A stretch of 28,871 bases of DNA from assembly GCA_010015655.1 (NCBI GenBank), contig ML976724.1, forward strand, positions 2,951 through 31,821, written 5' to 3'. The notes beneath the pieces are model-generated. The model was not told the DNA's origin. It made no database searches and saw nothing but the letters and a program-made list of their open reading frames with translations. Both the position numbers and the translations under genes were made by a program. The stretch comes from Bimuria novae-zelandiae CBS 107.79 (Eukaryota; Ascomycota; Dothideomycetes; Pleosporales; Didymosphaeriaceae). This document shows, one piece after another, positions 20,201 to 28,870 of the stretch (positions are counted from its first letter, which is position 1; each line of letters starts with the position of its first letter).

Positions 20201-22122
20201 GAGATCTAGAGACAACACTACAAGAGCTCTCTGCAACACAAATTCCTAGTTATATACCTAATTGCTATAACAACAACGCGCCAAGGCGTAGAAATCCTAA
20301 AATTAATAAATTAAACATACGTATAAGCTCGCGCCGCCGACAACAGCGCACGGACGACCTTACTAGTGTAACTAAATACTAGACGCACGTAATTTCCTAT
20401 AGAATACGTATTAATAACTACCTGCACGCATTTATAACAGCGCTAAAGCTATAGCCTGTAATTAAGATCTATCAGTCACAAGTTCCACCTCTACCAAGGA
20501 CCTGGAGAGACCTAAAGACTCATCTATATAGAGCCAAGTTTCGATAAGCTGGTTAAGAAGAATACTAAAGTATTTAGAGTAAAGGATGCTTTACTAGGAC
20601 TGTAAAGATAGTAGTAAATGTTAATACTAAGGTCTTACTACTTATATAAGTATTTACCTATAAATTTAATAAGGACGGTTTTCTTTTACGATTTAAGACA
20701 CGATTGGTGATTAGAGGTAATCTCTAGCAGCCGTACGAAGATACCTACGCTGCCACACTTATAGCACGCACCTTTAGAGCAATTACTACTATTACTAATT
20801 ACTTTAGGCTAGAGCTAATTTAGTACGACGTACTAATAGCTTTTCTTAATATCTTACTTAATTGTCTACTCTACGCGCAGACGCCAGACGGATTTTAAGA
20901 AGATAGAGAATTACTCTAGATACTCCGCGCTCTCTATAGATTAAAGGAGTTACCGCTACTATAGTACAAGAAGCTCCGCAGGACGCTATAGTCACTAGGG
21001 ATAAAGCCTGTGCCAGGCTTTCCATGTGTGTACACGAATAAGTGGCTTATACTATTTGTCTACGTTGACGATATCGTTATGGCCTTTCACCCACATAATA
21101 CTAAGCTCTACTAGTAGTTTAAGCAGAAGCTTAGCGAGTGCTATTAACTAAAGCGACTTAGTCTACTTAAGTAGTTTTTAGGTATACGCGTTATCCGAGA
21201 CATCGCCACCTATAAACTCTAGCTGCTTTAAGATGCCTACATCGACAAAGTAGCCGCAAAGTATAGTATAACGTCTACTAGCCGCCGTACAGAAGTACCT
21301 ATAATGGTTAACTACCTTAAGCTATCTACGGAGGATCCTAACGTAGCTTATATAAAGCTCTACTAGGAGCTTATTAGCCATCTCGCGTTCCTAACGTAGT
21401 TTACTTAACTAGACCTCGCACGTGCACATGTGATACACGCTTTACATCTTACTAACCCTAGATAAGCTCACGTGGACTCTATACGCAAAGTATAGCGTTA
21501 CGTCCTAAAAATAAAGTACTACGCGCTCGAAGCTTACACAAAGTAAAAGATTTAAGAGTTTATAACTATAAAAGAAGATTATCGCGATCCTATATTCTTT
21601 AGAGTATCTAATGCTACTTTTGTAGACAACCTAGAGACTCGCCACAGCTCTTAAGGATATATTTTTTAGTTATTTAGGATAACTATTAACTAGAAGTCTA
21701 CCCTGCAGCGTATAGTTACTAAATTAACTACTAAGGCAAAGCTACTCGCGCTCTCCCTTATAGGCTTAGAAATAGAGGAGTGGCTACGCCTATTTAAGGG
21801 CCTCTTACTAACGCTTTACACTACTCTAACTATCTTATGTAATAATCAGCAGACGGTTGGGATTATTACAAAAGAACAAAACAAACTAGCAACCAAGCTC
21901 AAGCATATCGATATACACCAAAGCTGGATCCGCCAGGAAGTAGAGCAGGGACGACTCTACGTATAATGGCAATTTACTAATAGGATGCCTGCTGACGGCA
22001 TGACCAAGATGCTACCACGTTAAAAGCACGCAGAGTTTGTAAGGCAGCTACACCTTATAAATCTATACTCTCGACTTCAAGGCACAGTAGATATGTAGGA
22101 GAGATCATCCTTACGTCGTTAA
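17281..22122 (+). pseudogene. Copia C gag-pol polyprotein remnant (one frame)
   Basis: All domains lie in one reading frame with RIP stops. Gag carries D-W-H-K-W-L at 17356 and a knuckle near 18121 (C-L-Y-S-K-R-H, Cys to Tyr). The protease near 18541 reads F-I-L-N-P-G-S-N-T-H, with Asp as Asn. GAG-pre-integrase and the integrase core lie near 19000-19640, with A-I-D-F as first Asp. A long hydrophilic linker (19660-20380) is nearly stop-free. RT spans about 20500-21300, its Y-V-D-D box intact at 21061-21072. RNase H extends to about 22080 (C-N-N-Q-Q-T, H-I-D-I-H). The exact start is unclear because the ATG was probably mutated; 17281 is approximate. Dead through many stops. Confidence 0.88.
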
Positions 22123-22131
22123 CTAACTATA

Positions 22132-22144
22132 GGATAAGGGGGTG
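22132..22144 (+). promoter_or_regulatory. Copia C polypurine tract
   Basis: A purine-rich AGGATAAGGGGG run followed by TG stands directly before TGTAACGG of the 3' LTR. Confidence 0.65.
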
Positions 22145-22308
22145 TGTAACGGTATTCGAATTGTTTATTATTGCCTATACTAGCTTATTACTGCCTACAC
22201 TCATTTACTGCTGCCTAGCCTACCTAGCAGTATATATCTTAGCTACTACACACATACAATTAAATCAGTGTTTTTCCCGACTTTCGCTTTGCAGCAACAA
22301 CCGCTACA
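22145..22308 (+). repeat. Copia C 3' LTR (164 bp)
   Basis: Full-length partner of 17050-17213, ending CGCTACA. It is followed by ACTAG at 22309-22313. Confidence 0.95.
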
Positions 22309-23450
22309 ACTAGCACTAGGGAACAAGGATTCTTACGACTCGATCTTAGTTATAATCTATTAACTTACTAAGGAGTCAAGGTTTGTGCTAATTAGGGAAG
22401 CTATATTAGCAGAAGAACTAGCCTATATAGTGGAACGAGAACTAATATCACAGGTTAGACGACCTAATAAGTTTATTACAGACAGGGCCAAGATATTCAC
22501 ATCGTTATACTAGACCACGTTTATAGCTAAATTAGGGATTAAGCATAAGCTCACGACGAGCTTCCACCCTAAAATAGATAGCTAAACTAAGTAAATAAAC
22601 TAAACGTTAGAATAGTATCTCCGGATATATATAAATAAGTTTTAAGATAACTGGGTTAAGCTATTGCTAACGGCCCAGCTGGCATACAATAGCGCAAGAT
22701 TGGCGACTACGGGGTACTCGCCATATTACGCCAACCATGGATGTGAGCCAACGACTCACCGGGATCCATTAGATATTTAGAGCATTACAAAGAACGCAGC
22801 CAACAAGGCCAAACTTATATAGGACCTATATAAAACACTACACGAGAACATCGCGCGACGTAATAAATAAATAGCATAATAAGTAAATAAGAAAAGGATT
22901 ATAGGACTAACCTTTAAGGAGGGGGATAGAGTCCTCCTCTCGCGAAAAAATCTTAAGATAATAAGGCTAAGCAAAAAACTAGATAACCTTTAAAAGAGAC
23001 TATTTAAAATCTAAGAGGTTAGGGGACTAGTTAATTTTAAACTATAGCTACCTATAGATACACGGATCCACCCGGTCTTCCATAAGTTATTATTAGAACC
23101 AGCACCACCAGACGCCGAACTAGAAACCTAGCTCGAACTTAAAGATAAGGAGTACGAGATTAAAGCTATTAGGGACCTATAAAAAATCGGGCGTTAGTAC
23201 AAGTATCTAGTAAAGTGGGAAGGATAGCTAGAGAACCATAATATGTAGAAACTAGTATAAAACCTCACGAACTACAAGACAGCGCTAGAGAGGTTCTACG
23301 AGGAACATCTAAAGGCGCCGCGACTAGATTAGCAAGAAACTTAAAAAAGTTAAAGGATATAGAAGAATTAAAAGGAATAAATAAGTTAGCCTATAACTAG
23401 CCTAAGTTAGCCTATAGAGGTGCATGTGGCAATGGTTCGCGAAAGCTAGT
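22309..23450 (+). pseudogene. Gypsy pol remnant, 3' part: rest of integrase and chromodomain
   Basis: Reading resumes after the second ACTAG. The integrase second Asp is present in F-I-T-D-R-A-K-I-F (22481-22483). The third catalytic residue, Glu in the T-E-R-x-N block, reads Lys (22589-22591, GAG to AAG). The A-Y-N-S-A-R block and the V-L-L-S-R-K GPY/F-type region follow. A chromodomain (about 23149-23312) reads Y-E-I-K-A-I then Y-K-Y-L-V-K-W-E-G and N-L-T-N-Y. Chromodomains of this class direct integration to heterochromatin. The frame probably continues to about 23450 through a short repeat (AAGTTAGCCTATA twice). Confidence 0.85.
23149..23312 (+). other. Chromodomain-coding segment of the Gypsy integrase
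   Basis: The block Y-E-I-K-A-I, K-I-G-R, Y-K-Y-L-V-K-W-E-G, then N-L-T-N-Y-K-T-A-L-E-R-F-Y has the order and spacing of chromovirus chromodomains. Several Trp/Gln/Arg codons are stops. An expected aromatic-cage Trp (W-E-P region) reads as a stop. Confidence 0.8.
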
Positions 23451-23935
23451 ACCCTTTAAATTCTCCTCTTATTACTCTAACGCCTTAATTACATTAGCAA
23501 CACGTAAGTTGTGCTAGGTATAGTTATACTTCTTCTTTTTTATTTCTACTAACTCTTGCTTAAGACGCGCGGTCTTAAGAGCAGCCTAAGCTTAACGCTC
23601 TTTTACTTAAAGAAGGGCAAGACGCTTTTCGCGCTTCTCCTTTTAAATACGCTCCTAATCCTTCTCGGGAATCTATAGACTATATTTAGTATAGGTAGCG
23701 AGATAGCCCGCACACTACTTAAAGGTAGCGTTAATAAAACACTATAACTTTTTCTTCTAATAACGCTTATAACTAGACGCTATTTCTAGGCCTTAAGCTT
23801 CCACCTTTTACGCACGAGCACGACGGGTTGCTAGGGACAAATAGGGGGTTTTTAGTATAGTTAGTAAGGCGAGGGGAATTAAGGAGAGGCTATAACCTGC
23901 CTTAAAACGCAAGGGGACGCACCTTTATAATAATT
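23413..23935 (-). pseudogene. Antisense ORF between Gypsy pol and the 3' LTR, RIP-degenerate
   Basis: On the minus strand one frame stays coherent for about 170 codons, and nearly every stop is TAA or TAG as expected from Gln codons after RIP. The upstream part is moderately hydrophobic (L-I-P-L-A-L-L-T). A Cys-containing block C-F-I-N-A-T-F-K then C-A-G-Y-L-A-T-Y follows. The C-terminal half is strongly charged (K-E-K-R-E-K-R-L, L-K-Q-E-L-V-E-I-K-K-K-K) and looks like a coiled coil. The plus strand of this stretch has no coherent frame. I do not recognise the family. The 3' end meets or overlaps the pol C-terminus tail to tail. The start codon is not identifiable. Confidence 0.55.
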
Positions 23936-23992
23936 AGTACTAACGCGCTAATAGTATAGCACAGCGAAGCAAGGTATTAGGATAATAACCTT

Positions 23993-24006
23993 AAAAAGGG
24001 GGATAG
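23993..24006 (+). promoter_or_regulatory. Gypsy polypurine tract
   Basis: AAAAAGGGGGATAG lies directly upstream of TGTTACGACC of the 3' LTR. Confidence 0.75.
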
Positions 24007-24458
24007 TGTTACGACCACGAACCTTATAAGGATAAAGAAGCTAGATAATTACGCTAAGAGAGTAATTATTAATAAAGTAGTAGAGTTAACGGGACCTAAC
24101 GGGGCGCGGGGTAGCTTAGTTAGTAGTCACGTAACGAAGTCCCGCATAAAGGGAAGTCCTATAGGACTACTATAGTCCCTAGGACTACAGGGCCTTGGCG
24201 GGACTACGAAGAAGGAATAGGCTAGTATATAGTGTGGCGACTTTCCTATTATTGTTTCCTTCCTTGTAGTTAACTTATATATCTTCTGTGCGAGTACGTT
24301 CTCCTATATAGACTAATAGTTATCTTATTTATTATAAGATTAGATTGTCTAGCCGCGCTAAGTGTCGCATTAACTTGTACCACTAAATAATCTGTAAAGC
24401 ACCACGATACCTTACCGCCCTAACCCGAATCGGAACAAGGTGTGAGAGCCTCATAACA
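24007..24458 (+). repeat. Gypsy 3' LTR (452 bp)
   Basis: Partner of the 5' LTR, of equal length, starting TGTTACGACC and ending CATAACA. Transitions relative to the 5' copy fall in both directions, so each LTR was RIPed independently. CTAAT follows at 24459-24463. Confidence 0.95.
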
Positions 24459-24463
24459 CTAAT
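24459..24463 (+). repeat. Gypsy target-site duplication, right copy (CTAAT)
   Basis: Identical to 12102-12106. Confidence 0.9.
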
Positions 24464-24771
24464 AACTTTTAATTTTTTTACACTTTACTTTTTATATTAC
24501 TATACTATTTAATAATTTATTACAGTATTTTATTATAATACTTTTTTATTACTTTATTATAAAAAGTTAAACTAAATTAGAGTCTTTTATAATAAAATAT
24601 AGTAGTCTTTAAATAACTTTTTATTACTATAGAATTTTATAGTTTTTTAAATTATTTTATTTTATTTTATTTATAGTAACTTATAGTTAACTAACTATAT
24701 TAAGAGACTATAACTCTAATTTTAGCGTCCTATATTCTAATGTTTACCCTTGTGTTATTTTATCGCCCATT
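24464..24771. other. Very AT-rich spacer, no gene seen
   Basis: About 300 bp of mainly A and T with TTTTATTT-type runs and very few CpG. No reading frame or RNA gene was recognised. It was contiguous with 12101 before the Gypsy insertion and marks the end of the RIPed block. Confidence 0.7.
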
Positions 24772-24779
24772 CTGTCTTG
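24772..24779 (+). repeat. MITE target-site duplication, left copy (CTGTCTTG)
   Basis: Eight bases, identical to 25214-25221. Confidence 0.85.
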
Positions 24780-24901
24780 TAGGCTGGTTGAGCGGGTTGG
24801 GTCGCACAGACAATTTCCGGGTCTGACTAAGCAGAATACCAAAATTCAAAAATATAACCCCTTATAACTTTTTAAGTATACTAGCTATACTTATGCAAAT
24901 T
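24780..24901 (+). repeat. MITE left terminal inverted repeat
   Basis: 122 bp, from TAGGCTGGTTGAG to ATGCAAATT. Confidence 0.9.
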
Positions 24902-25091
24902 TAGTATAAAGTGTATAGTATTATAAGGCACTATATAATTAAAAAAAAACTAATGTTAATATTCTTTTCACTACGTAATTTATGTATTAGTAGGAAAATA
25001 CGGATTTTCCTTTGATTATTAGCGGAATATCCTCTAAAATCTTTTGAAATTTCCATATATTATAGCTACTATATATATACACCTTAGGTTC

Positions 25092-25213
25092 AATTTGCAT
25101 AAGTATAGCTAGTATACTTAAAAAGTTATAAGGAGTTATACTTTTGAATTTTGGTGTTCTGCTTAGTCAGACCCGGAAATTGTCTGTGCGACCCAACCCG
25201 CTCAACCAGCCTG
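25092..25213 (-). repeat. MITE right terminal inverted repeat
   Basis: 122 bp, inverse of the left arm; the apparent small ORF starting at 25151 lies partly in it and is not a gene. Confidence 0.9.
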
Positions 25214-25221
25214 CTGTCTTG

Positions 25222-25535
25222 GCATAACGGACACGTGGCTACGAGTTTAAGGCTAAGAGCCGAGCTTACCTACAGACATTCGCCCGCCCTTCTTCCCTCC
25301 CAGCCTCTCTTTGACCTGCGGCAATCTGCGACTGACGTCTAGCATCACGGCTCCACAATCAATAGCTCGATATCGGCGTTTCCTTATCCCGGACATATTC
25401 CTGCAAGCGTTAAGAACCTCGCTGCGCTTAGTTCTTCAGGTCATAGTAAGAACCACAGAACACTGGTATCCGGCCCACGATTGACACCCATAGACTACGC
25501 GCACGTGACTAGAAGCTGTATCCTACTTCACTAAA
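25222..25535. other. Upstream region of the phosphotransferase-fold gene
   Basis: About 310 bp of balanced composition with no RIP signature. It presumably holds the promoter and 5' leader of the plus-strand gene. No convincing TATA box was identified; several pyrimidine-rich stretches precede the ATG. Confidence 0.4.
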
Positions 25536-26494
25536 ATGGCTCCAGAGGATATACCCAACCGCTATATTTCTTCCAGCTTCCTCTCATCTAGACCGCCCGC
25601 CATCTTCAAGCATTCAGATTACTTCGACCGCGCAAGACCATTTCCTTCGCCTGCAGAAGTTCGAGCGAATCCGATACTTCGAGACATAATCGGCTCCTGT
25701 ACCACGAAATTTGAATCACTTAACCTTGTTGTCAAATATGGGGAAAAGGTCACAGCCTCCGAAGGACTATGCCTTCAGGCAATGCAACAACTTTTACCCG
25801 ACCAAGTACCTGTTCCCGAGGTGTATGGATGGTGTGAAGATGGAGGCGAATGCTTCATCTACATGGAACTCATTAAAGGCGTTACCTTGGAGAGCCAATG
25901 GGAGTCGCTCTCCGACGGGGCGAAGAAAAAAGTCTGTAAACAACTGCGAACTATTCTAGACAGCCTACGCAAGTTAGAGCAGGACCCGGACGACCGTTTT
26001 CTTGGTAAGCCCCCTCGTTTCTCGTAGAGCGAAGCTCGTACTAATCTACTCTAGGTCGAATTGACAAGAAGCCCCTTCTTGATATTGTGTTCACGCACAA
26101 AACGAAGCCTCCAGCCGGACCCTTCGCCACTGTCAAAGAGTTTCATGATTGGCTCTCTGCTCTGATCAAGGTCGGCAAGGAAATTCATTTTGCTGATCCG
26201 TCACAAATTCCTGATCCATGGCGGGAGTCCCTTCCAGACGACGCGAGGGTCGTCTTCACCCATGCTGATCTTCACCCAAGCAACATAATGGTGTCTCCCG
26301 ATGGTTCTGGTAAGGTACTTGCTATTATTGACTGGCACCAGTCGGGATGGTATCCGGACTACTGGGAGTATTGTAAAGCTCTGTTTACCTCTGATTTCGA
26401 TTCAGATTGGGCCAAGGAATATATTCCACAGTTTGTTGATGTTGCTGAGTTTTATGACTCCTGGGCTTGGTATCCCCGGGTTCTCGGGTACTAA
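25536..26494 (+). CDS. Aminoglycoside-phosphotransferase-fold (APH family) protein, two exons, intact
   Basis: Exons 25536-26004 and 26055-26494 join to a 302-residue protein. The ATP-site lysine lies in L-V-V-K-Y-G (K67) and the hinge region in C-F-I-Y-M-E-L (106-112). The catalytic loop is T-H-A-D-L-H-P-S-N-I (H226, D228, N233), and the metal-binding Asp lies in I-I-D-W-H-Q-S-G-W-Y-P (D249). This order and the length fit the large fungal APH/choline-kinase-like family of small-molecule or protein kinases; the substrate cannot be told from sequence. There is no obvious signal peptide or membrane segment, so it is likely cytosolic. Codon use and CpG/CAG content show no RIP. It faces the LRAT-like gene convergently and lies about 310 bp from the MITE. 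Confidence 0.88.
26005..26054 (+). other. Intron of the APH-family gene (50 bp)
   Basis: The 5' site is GTAAGC and the 3' site CTAG, with a branch-point-like TACTAATC at about 26039. Removal joins F-L-G to R-I-D-K-K-P-L-L and keeps the frame. Without splicing the frame ends at the TAG at 26025-26027. Confidence 0.88.
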
Positions 26495-26937
26495 GGATAG
26501 AATATGTTTTGCTACAGTAGAGGTACAGGGAATAGGATGGAACATCCGCAACCAAATGGAACTTGCTACTTGAGGCAGACGAAGCACAGACTGGATGTTA
26601 AAGTGGCTTTCTAGATCTAATTACATGCACGATAAATGCGGGTATCTCAAAAATACCATGTGGATGAAACGCATCTACAACATTGAGGACTTTTCGGGGG
26701 TTCCTATCAAGGATGGATCTGGTCTTGAGTGAAGGAAGGGCAACTGTAGGTCTGATAGAGGCAAGTGTCTGGTTTATAGGTACAATAATTGACGGCCCTC
26801 TTCTCGTCGGGGCCTCTCTATCTCTCAGGTGCTCCGTGTCCCCATTCTCCCTATAGTCACTCGCCCGTAACCTCGCATCCTCCTCTTCCCATGACTCTGA
26901 GAGTTCGCAGCAAACCAGAGATCCAAGCCGTGACGAG
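26495..26937. other. Intergenic region between two convergent genes
   Basis: About 440 bp without a supported gene. It should hold the 3' ends of both transcripts; no canonical AATAAA stood out. Confidence 0.5.
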
Positions 26938-27403
26938 TTAGATCCTAGGAGCTTGGCTCAAGATCTGCACCGCAGCCTGGTCTATCACCCCCTCACGAGC
27001 TAGCAGTGCAATGAAGTTTTGCAGCCAATGCTGACAATTCTCGCCCTAGAAATTGTTAGCACTAAAGCCTCAGATAAGAGAGATGTCTTACAGCAAATGG
27101 ATCCAATGGCTTTGGGCTGACACCAGGTGCACGAACAGCATTGGCCTTCTCCTGAAGGCAAGCCACCTTAGTCTCATCGATGTACCCGAGCAATATTTTC
27201 TCGTTGTTCTTTTTGCGGGTCGCAGCAAGGTCGTAGGGTTGCTTGACCTCCACATTGTACCCCTAGAATGGGGACCCAACGGCGTGGAATAAGATTCCTT
27301 TGACAGTCCCATTCGTGTTCGGGACTAGCAGACTCCAGTGGGCGGGTACATTTTTGCCCTCATGATACACTATCACGAATGCTTCGCGCTTGGATGATGA
27401 CAT
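26938..27403 (-). pseudogene. Small fungal LRAT/NlpC-like family gene with one amber codon
   Basis: Minus strand: ATG at 27403-27401, exon 1 to 27092, intron 27091-27046, exon 2 27045 to TAA at 26940-26938, 140 codons in all. The N-terminus M-S-S-S-K-R-E-A-F-V-I-V-Y-H-E-G is followed by P-A-H-W-S-L-L-V-P (H22), then L-D-P-F-A and, after the intron, G-E-N-C-Q-H-W-L (C108), ending A-P-R-I. I recognise this as a small uncharacterised protein family common in Pezizomycotina. The His-Trp strand and Asn-Cys-x-His-Trp motif resemble the catalytic His and N-C-E-H-F of LRAT-type permuted NlpC/P60 enzymes, which is an inference. Codon 47 is TAG (27265-27263) between P-F and G-Y-N-V-E-V; CAG to TAG at a CpA is the likely origin. 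The rest is undamaged, so loss is recent or read-through occurs. Confidence 0.72.
27046..27091 (-). other. Intron of the LRAT-like gene (46 bp)
   Basis: Read on the minus strand it begins GTAAGA, has the branch-point sequence TGCTAAC, and ends TTTCTAG. It falls between P-F-A and G-E-N-C in phase 0. Confidence 0.85.
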
Positions 27404-27624
27404 TTCGGGACGAGATGAGACTATGGAGACTAGTCGTGTTAATTGCTTAGCTCACGTAACATAGAAGAATGTGAAAAGGAGTTGCGTACCTTGAAAGCTT
27501 TTGAAGGGGTGCAAGGCAAGACTGAGCGATGCTCCTAAAGAGATGATCCTGGATTGGGACCGCCTGGAACAGAGTTGCTGATGAGTATGGGAAAGTAGAG
27601 GCGGACTGTGGGAGGTAGCGCGCT

Positions 27625-27631
27625 CTTTATA
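27625..27631 (-). promoter_or_regulatory. Possible TATA box for the LRAT-like gene
   Basis: TATAAAG on the minus strand, about 220 bp upstream of the ATG. Single-motif evidence only. Confidence 0.3.
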
Positions 27632-28333
27632 CTTGTGCGACCCAAGTCTCATTGTCGCCCTTCAGTATGACCATAACTACCGAAGGGTCAAGGTTCTTCA
27701 ACTTCCCTCAGTTGGCCCCAGGGAGCCATGTCGTGATTGGAGGACAGCGACCCAAGCGCCGATGGGTTTTGTTGTAGGCGCCGGTAGATCGAGGTCCATT
27801 CCAAAGATGTTGAATTGGACAGACGTAAGGAACGGAGCAACTCGAAGCCGGCGAAGCGCCTGTGTTGTTTCCGTCATGCTGGTCTGAAGAGCTATCCTGG
27901 CGGGCTCTCTTTGAATGGACATGGTGCGTTACAGGCAAAGTGAAAGCGGGCCAACCGAGTAGAAAGCCGCTGGATTCGGACTTAGCCGTTGTGTGATGGA
28001 TCCACATGCCTTCACATGCCTTCACCCTGTTTATCAACCACGCTGCACTGTTGGCGCACTATTCCTGAATGCCGGACACGGCCAACTATCTTTGTTGATT
28101 GGAGGAAGATTGCTTAACAGTGCCAGCTATCCCCGACGTCGACGCTGTCGCACTGTACGTTAGCGATGGTACTGGGTTCATGTATCGCAAACGTCACAAT
28201 ATCACTTGCGGCCTGTTTGTGTCTAGAGGGTGGGTACTTGGTCATGACACAGAGAGCATGGTGATCTGCTCATTGTCCATGAGGCTCCACTCAGCACAGA
28301 TGGCAACAATCCAGCCAGCCAGCTTTCTGGCTA
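27632..28333. other. No supported gene
   Basis: About 700 bp of balanced composition. Short overlapping ORFs on both strands show no recognisable domain. There is a small direct repeat ACATGCCTTC twice at about 28004-28024, and GGCTGG/CCAGCC-rich sequence near the right end. Confidence 0.5.
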
Positions 28334-28335
28334 TA

Positions 28336-28421
28336 GGCTGGATGGCTTGGTGTTTTGTGGGTCGTAGAACCGGCTGGATGGCTTGATTGGCTACGGGCGC
28401 TCGGCTGGCTGGATGGGCTTG
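28336..28421 (+). repeat. Three GGCTGGATGG(G)CTTG subterminal repeats
   Basis: Copies begin at 28336, 28372 and 28407, all in the same orientation between the tentative hAT tip and the transposase stop. hAT transposases often bind short subterminal repeats, so these are candidate binding sites. Confidence 0.5.
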
Positions 28422-28468
28422 AGGAGCTTGTTTCCTAATTAGGCAAATTGTATAGAAAGCTTGGTGTT

Positions 28469-28870
28469 TCAACCTTCGTCCCATGTGTCCACATGGTACT
28501 TTGAGATGAGCTGTTCAACCGTAAGCTGCTCCTTCTCGTCGACCTCGCTGCTGCCAAACCCAGCTTTTCTCCACCTTCTACTGCAGTGTATCGCTGCCAA
28601 AAGCTCCGGAGAGATCTTCCGTCTCCGAGGCTCTAACAGGTCGCCTAGCTCGCTGAAAACTCGCTCGCACTCACAACTTGAAGCCGGTATTGAGAGTACG
28701 TCAAGCGCAAGCTTGCTAAGATTGGGGTATCGATCCTGCAGCCCTACCCAGTATTTTGTAGGGAACTTTGCGCTGTCGCTACCTGCTTCAACCTGCGGCT
28801 CGCGGCGCTTCCATGTATCGAACTCGTCCTCCTCGTCAACTGCCCTGTTTGGATCGATCAGGCTGTTGAT
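28469..28870 (-). CDS. hAT transposase C-terminus with dimerisation domain, 5' part outside the window
   Basis: The minus-strand frame is open from the window edge (28870) to TGA at 28471-28469, giving 133 residues. It shows the hAT dimerisation core: W-x(n)-R-Y-P-N-L-S-K-L-A-L-D-V-L-S-I-P-A-S-S, then C-E-C-E-R-V-F-S, then R-R-R-K-I-S-P-E-L. An acidic tail follows. This domain holds the transposase together and contributes the final part of the catalytic fold. There are no RIP stops and CAG codons are intact, so the element may be functional; the catalytic residues lie mostly outside the window. It has no upstream ATG inside the window because it is truncated there. Confidence 0.9.
   Translation of the reverse strand: MNSLIDPNRAVDEEDEFDTWKRREPQVEAGSDSAKFPTKYWVGLQDRYPNLSKLALDVLSIPASSCECERVFSELGDLLEPRRRKISPELLAAIHCSRRWRKAGFGSSEVDEKEQLTVEQLISKYHVDTWDEG

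Larger units (their letters stand above)
17050..22308 (+). mobile_element. Copia C: complete 5,259-bp Ty1/Copia retrotransposon nested in Gypsy integrase, RIP-degenerate
   Basis: It has two 164-bp LTRs, an ACTAG duplication, a primer site right after the 5' LTR and a G-rich polypurine tract before the 3' LTR. Inside is a single-frame gag-pol in Copia order. The host reading resumes after it: Gypsy integrase ends before 17050 and continues from 22309, with the frame offset predicted by the insertion length. It is RIPed like its host. Confidence 0.96.
12107..24458 (+). mobile_element. Ty3/Gypsy chromovirus retrotransposon, RIP-degenerate, with a nested Copia element
   Basis: Two 452-bp LTRs and a CTAAT duplication bound the element. 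Inside are gag, protease, RT, RNase H, integrase and a C-terminal chromodomain in that order, which places it among the chromoviruses. A complete Copia element occupies 17050-22308. Without it and one ACTAG copy the Gypsy element is about 7.1 kb. About 670 bp between the end of pol and the 3' LTR carry an antisense ORF. RIP stops run throughout. Confidence 0.95.
24780..25213. mobile_element. 434-bp hAT-type MITE with 122-bp terminal inverted repeats
   Basis: Bases 24780-24901 and the reverse complement of 25092-25213 match over 122 bp with four mismatches, all transitions. The ends are TAGGCTGGTTGAG and CAGGCTGGTTGAG. The flanking 8-bp direct repeat CTGTCTTG fits hAT superfamily duplication length, and the YAGGCTGG tips fit hAT ends. 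The 190-bp AT-rich centre has no coding capacity, so the element is non-autonomous. It sits exactly between the RIPed block and the gene-bearing DNA. Confidence 0.9.

Noticed and set aside
22777..22974. 65-codon hydrophobic minus-strand ORF resembling a membrane protein
   Set aside because: Antisense of the Gypsy integrase; hydrophobicity arises from antisense reading of AT-rich codons.
25151..25342. 63-codon plus-strand ORF next to the MITE
   Set aside because: It starts inside the MITE inverted repeat and crosses its boundary; no conserved content.
27698..28037. Two overlapping minus-strand ORFs (74 and 109 codons)
   Set aside because: They overlap in different frames, show no motif I recognise and no splice structure; support is too weak to call a gene.
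28099..28386. 95-codon plus-strand ORF
   Set aside because: It runs into the GGCTGG-rich subterminal repeats of the hAT and has no recognisable domain.
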